A stretch of 28,744 nucleotides of DNA from an uncultured Olsenella sp. (GTDB taxonomy: Bacteria; Actinomycetota; Coriobacteriia; Coriobacteriales; Atopobiaceae): assembly GCA_947253595.1 (NCBI GenBank), contig CAMXZR010000011.1:1-28744 (forward strand), read 5' to 3'. A program made the position numbers and the translations under genes. The notes beneath the pieces were generated by a model that saw nothing but the letters and a program-made list of their open reading frames with translations, was not told the DNA's origin and did not search any database. Of this stretch, positions 22,294 through 28,744 are shown piece by piece. Position 1 is the first letter of the stretch. Each line of letters starts with the position of its first letter.

Positions 22294-23670
22294 CTATCCA
22301 ATGACGAGGCGGGCGATGTCGTTCTTGAGGGCGAAGGCGAAGATGAGGGCGAAGACCGCGATGCCCAGGTAGCCGACGACCGTCTGCGCACGGGCCGAGA
22401 GCTCCCGCCTGAGCACGAGCTGCACGAACTCGATGAGGACCTTCCCGCCGTCGAGCGGGGGGATGGGCAGGAGGTTCATGAAGCCCAGGGACATGGAGAT
22501 CATGGCCACGAAGAGCGCGAGGTCGTAGGCCCCCGAAGAGGCCGCCTGGGACGCCATGGCAGAGATTCCCACCACCGAGGAGGTGCCCTGGAGGGTCTGC
22601 ATGGTCTTTGCGGGCGTGATGAGGTCGAGGGCGAAGCGCGCCACCATGCGCCCGTACGAGAGCGCCGCCATGGCGGACTGCCCCACGCCCAGGCGCACGC
22701 GCTGGGTCTGGGCGAGGACGCCGAGGCTGGACAGGCCCTCCCCCACCTCCACCCTCACGGTGGAGGTGACGCCGTCGCGCAGGTAGCTCACGCTGAAGTC
22801 CTCCCCCGACCCAAGTGCCGCGCCGAGCGCGGAGGAGAGGGACTTCCAGTCGCTGACGGGAGTGCCCGCCACGTCCACGATGGCGTCACCGCCCCTGAGG
22901 CCCAGGGACTCGGCGGCAGACCCCGCGGAGACGCCCGCGATCTGGTTGGAGTCGACCACGCCCTGAACGCCCACGAGCGAGAGCGCGGCGACGATCACGA
23001 GGAAGGCGAGGAGGAGGTTCACCAGGGGCCCGGCGACGAGCACCGCGAGGCGCGCGAGGAGTCCCTTGCCGTGATAGGTGTGCGACAGCTCGCTCGCGAG
23101 GAAGGCTTCGGGGTCCTCGACGGGACGAGCCTCTCCCTCGCCCGTGCACCCGGGAAGCGCGAAGTCGTGGCCGCGGTCGAACTGCGTGAGAAGCGAGGCG
23201 TCGCGCCGCTGGGTCTGAAAGCTCTGTGGCCAGTCAGGCTGCCCGGGGGCCTCGCCCAGGGCGGGGTCAAAGAACGGCGCGATGGCGGCGAGGTCTACGA
23301 GCGAGCCCAGGAGACCGTAGGCGCGGTCCTCTTCCACCCCGAGCTTCTCGGCCACCTCCTTGGCGCTGACCCTGCCTCTGCGCTGCACAAACGCGAGGCA
23401 GGGGGCGAGGAGCTCGTCCCCGAGCGGCTCCATGCCGCAGATTCTGGTGTAGCCGCCCAGGAGGAGCGGGGTCACGCCGAACTCGCAGCCGATGCGCGGC
23501 GAGCGCCACGAGAGCCTCCAGCGGCTGGGCATGCCCAGAAAGAACTCCGTCACGCGCATCCCGCAGGCGCGGGCAGCGAGGAAGTGACCCCCCTCATGGA
23601 CGAACACGAGGACAGAGAGGACGAGAACGCCCCAGAACACTGAGGAGAGGACCCCGGCGACCGCGCTCAT
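22294..23670 (-). CDS. rseP: Site-2 intramembrane metalloprotease with large cytoplasmic insert
   Basis: A 458-residue site-2 protease. The first helix has the zinc motif HEGGH (25-29); the last part has PIPPLDGGK with Asp407 as third ligand. A PDZ domain spans about 235-310 (IAGVSAGSAAESLGLRGGDAIVDV). Between GGYTRICGMEPLGDE and HGKGLLARLAVLVAGP there are about 115 residues where Escherichia coli RseP has roughly 25. The insert includes RRGRVSAKEVAEKLGVEEDR, which reads like a helix-turn-helix or winged-helix segment. The enzyme cleaves membrane-bound regulators or signal-peptide remnants. ATG 23668-23670 overlaps the dxr stop (ATGA). Long upstream extension of the frame lies within dxr and is not used. 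Confidence 0.92.
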   Translation of the reverse strand: MSAVAGVLSSVFWGVLVLSVLVFVHEGGHFLAARACGMRVTEFFLGMPSRWRLSWRSPRIGCEFGVTPLLLGGYTRICGMEPLGDELLAPCLAFVQRRGRVSAKEVAEKLGVEEDRAYGLLGSLVDLAAIAPFFDPALGEAPGQPDWPQSFQTQRRDASLLTQFDRGHDFALPGCTGEGEARPVEDPEAFLASELSHTYHGKGLLARLAVLVAGPLVNLLLAFLVIVAALSLVGVQGVVDSNQIAGVSAGSAAESLGLRGGDAIVDVAGTPVSDWKSLSSALGAALGSGEDFSVSYLRDGVTSTVRVEVGEGLSSLGVLAQTQRVRLGVGQSAMAALSYGRMVARFALDLITPAKTMQTLQGTSSVVGISAMASQAASSGAYDLALFVAMISMSLGFMNLLPIPPLDGGKVLIEFVQLVLRRELSARAQTVVGYLGIAVFALIFAFALKNDIARLVIG

Positions 23671-24863
23671 CGCAGCCTCCCCAGCACGTGGCGTGCAGAC
23701 TCGCGCGCCGCGCGGTCGACCTCCTCGAGCTGCTCCACGCTCTGGACGGGATCGACGGGACCCAGGCCCATGACCTCGCGGACGATGCGCTCGACGTCCA
23801 GGAAGCCGCATTCGTCCCTGCGAAAGGCGAGGTTCGCCACCTCGTTGGCTGCGTTCATGACGCAGGGGAGGGTGCCACCCGCGCGTCCCGCGCAGCGAGC
23901 GAGACCCAGACAGCCGAAGGCCCCCTCGTCGGGACGGGAGAAGCTGAGGTCGGGCAGGTCGCGATACTCGACGCGGTCGCAGGGGGTCTCCCAACGCTCC
24001 GGGTAGCTGAGCGCGTACTGGATGGGGACCCTCATGTCGGCCGGGCCAAGCTGCGCCTTCACGACCCCGTCCGAGAACTCGACCATGGAGTGGATGGTGC
24101 TCTGGCGGTGGACCAGGACGTCGACGTCGTCCACGTCCACGTCGAAGAGGTGGTGGGCCTCCAGGACCTCGAGCCCCTTGTTCATCAGGGTTGCAGAGTC
24201 AACGGTGATCTTGGGACCCATGGTCCAGGTGGGATGCCTGAGGGCGTCGGCGGCCGTTACGGAGGCGAGCTCGCGGCGGCCCATCCCGAAGAAGGGCCCT
24301 CCCGAGCAGGTGAGCCAGATGCGGTGGACGTCGCTCCTGCGCTCGCCCACGAGACACTGGTAGATGGCGCTGTGCTCGGAGTCGATGGGAAGGAGGCGCC
24401 CCGGCTCCGCGAGGGGCATGAGGAGGTCCCCGCCCACGACGAGGGACTCCTTGTTCGCATAGGTCAGGATTTTGCGCGCCTTGAGGGACTCGTGGCCAAG
24501 GCGGATTCCGGCAAATCCCACGAGGGCGTTGACCACGACGTCCACGTCCTCGAGCCAGGCGACCTCCTCGAGCGCACGGGCACCCGCACGAAGCTCGCAG
24601 CCCTCGGGGAGCTCCCCGAGGACCACGTCGCGGGCGTGCCCCTCGTCGCTCACGTACACATGTGCGGCGCCGAACTCGCGCGCCGCACGTACGGCCAGCT
24701 CCGTAGAGGAGTGGACGGAGAGCGCGGCCACGCGGAGCTTGTCTGGATGTCTGCGGCACACGTCAAGGGTCTGGGTCCCGATGGAGCCCGAGGCACCCAT
24801 GACCGCCACGCGCAGAGGCCAGCGCCGGGGAGAGCTCGGCGCCGTGTCCTCGAATATGTTCAC
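23667..24863 (-). CDS. dxr: 1-deoxy-D-xylulose 5-phosphate reductoisomerase
   Basis: A 398-residue DXR, the first committed MEP-pathway enzyme, converting DXP to methylerythritol phosphate with NADPH and a divalent metal. Visible motifs are GASGSIGTQTLDV (NADPH fold), NKESLV, DSEHSAIYQCL (metal and substrate ligands) and GPKITVDSATLMNKGLE. Start is GTG 24861-24863, with GGGAGG about six bases upstream, overlapping the cdsA stop as GTGA. The TGA stop overlaps the rseP start. Length and motifs are normal. Confidence 0.95.
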   Translation of the reverse strand: MNIFEDTAPSSPRRWPLRVAVMGASGSIGTQTLDVCRRHPDKLRVAALSVHSSTELAVRAAREFGAAHVYVSDEGHARDVVLGELPEGCELRAGARALEEVAWLEDVDVVVNALVGFAGIRLGHESLKARKILTYANKESLVVGGDLLMPLAEPGRLLPIDSEHSAIYQCLVGERRSDVHRIWLTCSGGPFFGMGRRELASVTAADALRHPTWTMGPKITVDSATLMNKGLEVLEAHHLFDVDVDDVDVLVHRQSTIHSMVEFSDGVVKAQLGPADMRVPIQYALSYPERWETPCDRVEYRDLPDLSFSRPDEGAFGCLGLARCAGRAGGTLPCVMNAANEVANLAFRRDECGFLDVERIVREVMGLGPVDPVQSVEQLEEVDRAARESARHVLGRLR

Positions 24864-25837
24864 AGGATTCCTCCCATACGAAGGATGAGATATGCCGTCA
24901 CGCATCCGAAGAGCATGGAGTCGGAGCGGTCCAGGAGACCGCCGTGCCCGGGCATGAAGTCGCCCGAGTCCTTCACGCCCACCCCGCGCTTGACGCGCGA
25001 TTCGAAGAGGTCGCCCACGACGGCGATGGTGCCCACCAGGAGGCCTCCCGCGAGCGCGAGGGGAAGGGTCACGCCCTTGACGCCCAGCAGCGCGAGGAGG
25101 CACCAGATGACGACGCTGGAGGCGAGGCCGCCCCAGAAGCCCTCGAAGCTCTTGTGAGGCGAGATCCTCGGTGCCAGCTTGTGCCTGCCGAAGCGCGTGC
25201 CCACGAAGTAGGCCATGGCATCGTTGAGCCAGACGGAGCCCATGACCGCGAAGGTAAGGAACCCGCCCTCGAAGCCGGGGTCCGAGCTCCGGATGAGCAC
25301 GACGCACGAGAACATGAGGGAGGTGTACACCGGGCCGAACACCGTGAGCGCGACGTCGGATACGTTGGCCCGCGGCGTAGCCACGTACCAGAAGGCGCAG
25401 GCCACGAGTAGGAGCGCCAGGACGAGGACGAGCCCTTCGCTCCCCAGCACGAGCGCGGCCGGAGGAAAGAGCACGGAGGCCGTGAGGCCGAAGACCTCGT
25501 TGGGCATGCGGCCACCCATGCGCGTCATACGGAAGAACTCCGAGCAGCAGAGCCAGGCCATGGCGGCCACCAGCGCCGTGGTGGGGACGCGCCCCCAGAA
25601 GAGCACCGCCACGATGACCACGAAGTAGATCGCCCCGGTCGTAGTCCGAGTCAGCGCCTTCTCCGTCCAGCCCCGGGCCAGCTGCCCCCTGAGCTCGCCC
25701 GCGACACGGGCATCCTCCTTGGAACTGCGCTTGCGCTCGAGCCAGCCGATGGCGCGCTCAATGCCGGACGACATGGGCGTCGGCTCCTGCTCCTGGGAAG
25801 GCTCCGAGGAGGGGCGACGTTCCTCTCCCCCGCTCAC
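24860..25837 (-). CDS. cdsA: Phosphatidate cytidylyltransferase
   Basis: A membrane enzyme that makes CDP-diacylglycerol from phosphatidate and CTP. The full CdsA signature is present: SRVKRGVGVKDSGDFMPGHG followed by GLLDRSD. About eight membrane helices follow a polar N-terminus. Two starts are possible. GTG 25835-25837 overlaps the uppS stop (GTGA), as at the next junctions, and gives 325 residues with a Ser/Glu-rich disordered head. ATG 25772-25774 gives 304 residues and has AGGAG ten bases upstream. I prefer the GTG because it keeps the operon's overlap pattern, with moderate certainty. The TGA stop overlaps dxr. Confidence 0.92.
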   Translation of the reverse strand: MSGGEERRPSSEPSQEQEPTPMSSGIERAIGWLERKRSSKEDARVAGELRGQLARGWTEKALTRTTTGAIYFVVIVAVLFWGRVPTTALVAAMAWLCCSEFFRMTRMGGRMPNEVFGLTASVLFPPAALVLGSEGLVLVLALLLVACAFWYVATPRANVSDVALTVFGPVYTSLMFSCVVLIRSSDPGFEGGFLTFAVMGSVWLNDAMAYFVGTRFGRHKLAPRISPHKSFEGFWGGLASSVVIWCLLALLGVKGVTLPLALAGGLLVGTIAVVGDLFESRVKRGVGVKDSGDFMPGHGGLLDRSDSMLFGCVTAYLILRMGGIL

Positions 25838-26619
25838 TTTGCCTCGACACCTCCAAAGCGGCGCTTGCGCGACTGGAAGGCCCTGAGCGCACGGAGGAAC
25901 TCCCAGCGGTCGAAGTCGGGCCAGTAGAGGTCGGTGACGTAGAACTCGGTGTAGGCGAGCTGCCAGAGAAGGTAGTTGGAGAGCCTGAGCTCGCCGGAGG
26001 TCCTGATCAGGAGGTCGGGGTCGGGCAGCCCCTCGGTGTAGAGCCTCGAGGCGAGAAGCCCCTCGTCCACGTCGACGGCACCAAGGGCCCCCCTCTCGAC
26101 GTCGAGGGCGATCTCCCTCGCGGCCCGGGCGATCTCGGCCCGGGAGCCGTAGTTGACGGCCAGCGCGAAGGTCATGCCCGTGTGGTCCGCGGTCTCGTCC
26201 AGGCCCCGCTGGAACACGTCGAGGGTCTCCCTGGGCAGGGCGCTGAGGTCCCCGAAGAAGCACAGGCGCACGTTCTCCTGGTGGAAGAGGGGCAGCTCCT
26301 TGAGGAGCGTCGTGGCGAAGAGGTGCATGAGGAGGTCGACCTCGCTCTGCGGCCTCTTCCAGTTCTCCGTCGAGAAGGCATAGCACGAGAGCACGTCGAT
26401 GCCGAGCCTCACGCAGGTGGTGACGGTCTCGCGCAGGGAGTCGACGCCGGCCACGTGCCCCTCGGGCCTGCTGAGGCCGCGCGCCTGGGCCCAACGGCCG
26501 TTGCCGTCCATGATGATGGAGACGTGCCGCGGCACCCTCGAGAGGTCGACCTCCCCAAGGGAGACGTCCTGCGGGGGCGCGGCGTAGTAGGCCTCGAGCT
26601 TTTTCTGGTCGATGATCAA
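25834..26619 (-). CDS. uppS: Isoprenyl (undecaprenyl) diphosphate synthase, cis type
   Basis: A 261-residue cis-prenyltransferase that extends farnesyl diphosphate with isopentenyl units to the lipid carrier for peptidoglycan. Motifs are SIIMDGNGRWAQARG (Asp38 binds magnesium), YAFSTENWKRP, and RTSGELRLSNYLLWQLAYTE near the C-terminus. Start is TTG 26617-26619; the GGAG ribosome-binding site lies seven bases upstream inside the last codons of frr, whose TAG ends one base before this start. Product chain length cannot be fixed from sequence. It uses the product of the MEP pathway encoded partly by dxr and ispG in the same operon. Confidence 0.95.
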   Translation of the reverse strand: MIIDQKKLEAYYAAPPQDVSLGEVDLSRVPRHVSIIMDGNGRWAQARGLSRPEGHVAGVDSLRETVTTCVRLGIDVLSCYAFSTENWKRPQSEVDLLMHLFATTLLKELPLFHQENVRLCFFGDLSALPRETLDVFQRGLDETADHTGMTFALAVNYGSRAEIARAAREIALDVERGALGAVDVDEGLLASRLYTEGLPDPDLLIRTSGELRLSNYLLWQLAYTEFYVTDLYWPDFDRWEFLRALRAFQSRKRRFGGVEAK

Positions 26620-26620
26620 G

Positions 26621-27166
26621 CTAGATCTCCATGACCTCGGCGGTCTTGGACTTGAGCATCTCCTCGACCTTCTCCACGTAGCCGTCGGTCACCTTCTGGA
26701 TGGCCCTCTTCTCGCGCGTGACGTCGTCCTCGGAGAGCTCCTCGTCCCTCTCGGCGCGGGTGTTGGCGTCACGACGGACGTTGCGGATGGCGATCTTCGC
26801 CTCCTCGGCATACTTGTTGCAGTCCTTCACGAGCTCGCGACGGCGCTCCTCGGTGGGCTTGGGGAAGGGCAGACGGATGGAGATGCCGTCGTTCGAGGGG
26901 GTGATGCCCAGGTCAGAGGCCTCGATGGCCTTCTCGATGGACTTGAGGGCCGTCTTGTCCCAGGGCTCGATGACGAGCATGGACGCCTCGGGGACCTTGA
27001 CGCCGGCGAGCTGGGTGATGGGGGTTGCCTGACCGTAGTAGTCAACCCTGATGCCGTCGAGGACGTGCGCGTTGGCACGGCCGGTGCGCACCTTGGCGAA
27101 GTTGGCCCTCAGCACGTCGAGGCACTTGTCCATGTTCTTCTTGGCAAAGTCGCTGTACTCGCTCAT
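26621..27166 (-). CDS. frr: Ribosome recycling factor
   Basis: A 181-residue RRF, close to the usual 185. The N-terminal helix has VRTGRANAHVLDGIRVDYYG, followed by TPITQLAGVKVPEASMLVI; the C-terminal helices hold RRDANTRAERDEELSEDD. With EF-G it splits post-termination ribosomes. ATG has AGGAG five bases upstream. It lies 8 bp after pyrH and 1 bp before uppS. Confidence 0.97.
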   Translation of the reverse strand: MSEYSDFAKKNMDKCLDVLRANFAKVRTGRANAHVLDGIRVDYYGQATPITQLAGVKVPEASMLVIEPWDKTALKSIEKAIEASDLGITPSNDGISIRLPFPKPTEERRRELVKDCNKYAEEAKIAIRNVRRDANTRAERDEELSEDDVTREKRAIQKVTDGYVEKVEEMLKSKTAEVMEI

Positions 27167-27174
27167 GTGGTCTC

Positions 27175-27894
27175 CTATTCGTCAACTACGGTCGTGCCAA
27201 CGCTCTCGCCGCGCAGGGCACGGTCAAAGACGTCGTCGCCCAGGAGGTCGAAGACCATGATGGGCATGTGGTTATCATGACAGAGCGCCGTGGCCGTGGC
27301 GTCCATGACCTGCAGGCCGCGGTTGAGCACCTCCATGTAGCCAATGGTGTCGAAGCGCTTGGCATCGGGGTTCTTCACCGGATCGCAATCGTAGATTCCG
27401 TCGACCTTGGTCGCCTTCATGAGAATCTCGGCACCGACCTCGCAGGCGCGCAGAGCGGCCGCGGTGTCGGTGGTGAAGTAGGGGTTGCCGGTGCCGGCCG
27501 CGAAGATGGTGATGCGACCCTTCTCCAGGTGACGGATGGCACGGCGACGTATGTAGGTCTCGGAGACCTGGTGCATCTCGATGGCGCTCATGACGCGACA
27601 CATCATGCCGTTGTGCTCGAAGGTGTCCTGGAGGGCCAGGGAGTTGATGACGGTGGCCAACATGCCCATGTTGTCGCCCTGGGCGCGGTCCATGCCAGCC
27701 GCCGCGCCAGAGAGGCCGCGGAAGATGTTGCCGCCTCCCACGACGATGGCGATCTGGACGCCGGCCTCGTAGGCGGGCTTGATGGCGTTAGCGATGAGCT
27801 GGGGCACCTCCGGGTCGATGCCGAAGTCCCTGGAGCCCATGAGGGCCTCGCCAGAGAGCTTGAGAAGCACGCGCCTGTACTTGTAGTTATCCAA
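27175..27894 (-). CDS. pyrH: Uridylate kinase
   Basis: A 239-residue bacterial UMP kinase of the amino-acid-kinase fold, hexameric and usually GTP-activated. Motifs are [11 protein letters not shown] (9-20), [10 protein letters not shown] (51-60) and [17 protein letters not shown]. It phosphorylates UMP to UDP. TTG 27892-27894 ([18 protein letters not shown]) is preferred because GGAGG lies seven bases upstream; another in-frame TTG at 27916-27918 would place that GGAGG inside the gene. It is the first gene of the main run after a terminator following tsf. Confidence 0.95.
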   Translation of the reverse strand: MDNYKYRRVLLKLSGEALMGSRDFGIDPEVPQLIANAIKPAYEAGVQIAIVVGGGNIFRGLSGAAAGMDRAQGDNMGMLATVINSLALQDTFEHNGMMCRVMSAIEMHQVSETYIRRRAIRHLEKGRITIFAAGTGNPYFTTDTAAALRACEVGAEILMKATKVDGIYDCDPVKNPDAKRFDTIGYMEVLNRGLQVMDATATALCHDNHMPIMVFDLLGDDVFDRALRGESVGTTVVDE

Positions 27895-27951
27895 GATGTG
27901 ACCTCCAGAGACCGGCAATCGCTAGGGCCCGACGGACGTCCGACCCCACTG

Positions 27952-27957
27952 ATTCTA
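27952..27957 (-). promoter_or_regulatory. Candidate -10 box upstream of pyrH
   Basis: TAGAAT on the minus strand lies about 58 bp upstream of the pyrH start, in the only AT-richer patch of the tsf-pyrH gap. No good -35 is visible at the right distance. Nearby CGGACGTCCG (27933-27942) is a perfect 10-bp palindrome that could be an operator. Confidence 0.3.
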
Positions 27958-28027
27958 ACAGAGGCAGAAACTCCCCCTCGGACGAGGAGGGCAATGCGTG
28001 CGAGAACGGCAGGGTTCTTGATGAAAG

Positions 28028-28059
28028 GGAGGGACCCGCGCGCAGGCACGGGTCCCTCC
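28028..28059 (-). terminator. Terminator between tsf and pyrH
   Basis: GGAGGGACCCG (28028-28038) and CGGGTCCCTCC (28049-28059) form a perfect 11-bp stem with a 10-base loop. Reading leftward it lies 34 bp after the tsf stop and is followed by CTTTCATC. It should end the tsf transcript, with possible read-through into pyrH. Confidence 0.75.
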
Positions 28060-28093
28060 GGAGTCAGGCGGAGTCTGGGAGCGGCCCTACGGC

Positions 28094-28744
28094 CTACTCC
28101 TCGCCGAAGGCGAAACGCACGAAGCCCAGAATCTGGACGTCGTCGCCTACGGTCTTGCCGACGCCCTTGGCGAGCTCGGCGATGGTCGTGGAGGAGTCCT
28201 TGATGAACTCCTGCTCGGTGAGGACGCACTCCTTGTAGTACTTCTCGAGCTTGCCGGCAGCCATCTTCTCCTGGATGAACTCGGGCTTGCCGGAATCGGC
28301 AGCCTGGGCCATGTAGATGGACTTCTCGTGCTCGACGACGTCGGCGGGAACGTCCTCGCGACGGGCGGCGACGGGAGCTGCCGCAGCGACCTGCATCGCG
28401 ACGTCGTGGGCGAAGCCCTTGAACTCGTCCGTGGCAGCGGTGGCGTCGTTGGCGAAGCCGAAGGTGACGATGTCGCCCAGCTTGCCTCCCAGGTGGATGT
28501 AGCTGGAGAGAGCGCCGGACTCGACGGAGACGCGCTTGAAGCGAGCGACCTTCATGTTCTCGCCGATGACGTGGATCATCTCGGTCAGCTCGTCGGCGAC
28601 GGTGGCCTCGCCCATCTTGCAGGCCTTGAGGGCGTCAGCATCGGCGGGATCGTTCTCGGCGACAACCCTGGCGAGCTCGGCGGCGAAGCCGGTGAACTTG
28701 GGGTTGGTGCCAACGAAGTCGGTCTCGCAGGTGAGCTCGAGAAT
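28094..28744 (-). CDS. tsf: Elongation factor Ts, 5' end beyond window
   Basis: The last 217 codons (216 residues and the TAG stop) are present. The frame enters from the right edge with ILELTCETDFVGTNPKF, the conserved EF-Ts core next to the TDFV motif, continues with SYIHLGGKLGDIVTF and ends in EFIKDSSTTIAELAKG and FVRFAFGEE. It is the guanine-nucleotide exchange factor of EF-Tu. The start codon and the N-terminal UBA-like domain are outside. An internal ATG at 28613-28615 is not the start. Confidence 0.95.
   Translation of the reverse strand: MLELTCETDFVGTNPKFTGFAAELARVVAENDPADADALKACKMGEATVADELTEMIHVIGENMKVARFKRVSVESGALSSYIHLGGKLGDIVTFGFANDATAATDEFKGFAHDVAMQVAAAAPVAARREDVPADVVEHEKSIYMAQAADSGKPEFIQEKMAAGKLEKYYKECVLTEQEFIKDSSTTIAELAKGVGKTVGDDVQILGFVRFAFGEE

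Overview
The window looks like chromosomal DNA of a high-GC actinobacterium of the class Coriobacteriia, most like the Olsenella/Atopobium group. The basis is a very GC-rich third codon position, the gene order tsf-pyrH-frr-uppS-cdsA-dxr-rseP-ispG-proS, and secreted hydrolases with DUF5648 repeats, which I associate with this group. The assignment comes from family recognition, not a database search. I see no tRNA, rRNA, CRISPR array, insertion sequence or prophage.

Positions 1-4058 hold a divergent sulfur/selenium module. Leftward run a class V aminotransferase of the cysteine desulfurase type, a C-GCAxxG-C-C redox protein with a frameshift, and a TDT-family exporter cut by the window edge. 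Rightward run a YedE/TsuA-type membrane transporter, a TusA-like carrier and a DUF3343 protein. The two arms share a 134-bp intergenic region with back-to-back promoters and a dyad.

Positions 4160-8647, all leftward, hold a two-domain cupin, an HxlR-type regulator with an abnormal C-terminus, a quinone-oxidoreductase-like gene with two internal amber codons, and an ABC transporter (ATPase plus fused permease/binding protein) of the OpuC/EgtUV type. A shared sequence element lies upstream of both the HxlR gene and the cupin gene.

Positions 8884-14368, leftward, hold a CorA-type magnesium channel, a P-loop nucleoside/nucleotide kinase and class I ribonucleotide reductase nrdB and nrdA. Hairpins separate several of these genes. 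Positions 14369-14767 are a non-coding, locally AT-richer divergent regulatory region.

Positions 14768-19292, rightward, hold two secreted cell-wall hydrolases (glucosaminidase and amidase) with nearly identical DUF5648 repeats, a lipoprotein, a small four-helix membrane protein and a ZIP-family metal transporter.

Positions 19365-28744, leftward, hold the housekeeping run: proS, ispG, rseP, dxr, cdsA, uppS, frr, pyrH and the end of tsf. It joins translation (EF-Ts, ribosome recycling, prolyl-tRNA synthetase) with pyrimidine, isoprenoid and phospholipid synthesis and a site-2 protease. Genes overlap by 4 bp or lie a few bases apart.

One window-wide property stands out: of 28 visible gene ends, 22 use TAG, 6 use TGA and none uses TAA. 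Four of the six TGA stops are forced by ATGA/GTGA overlaps.
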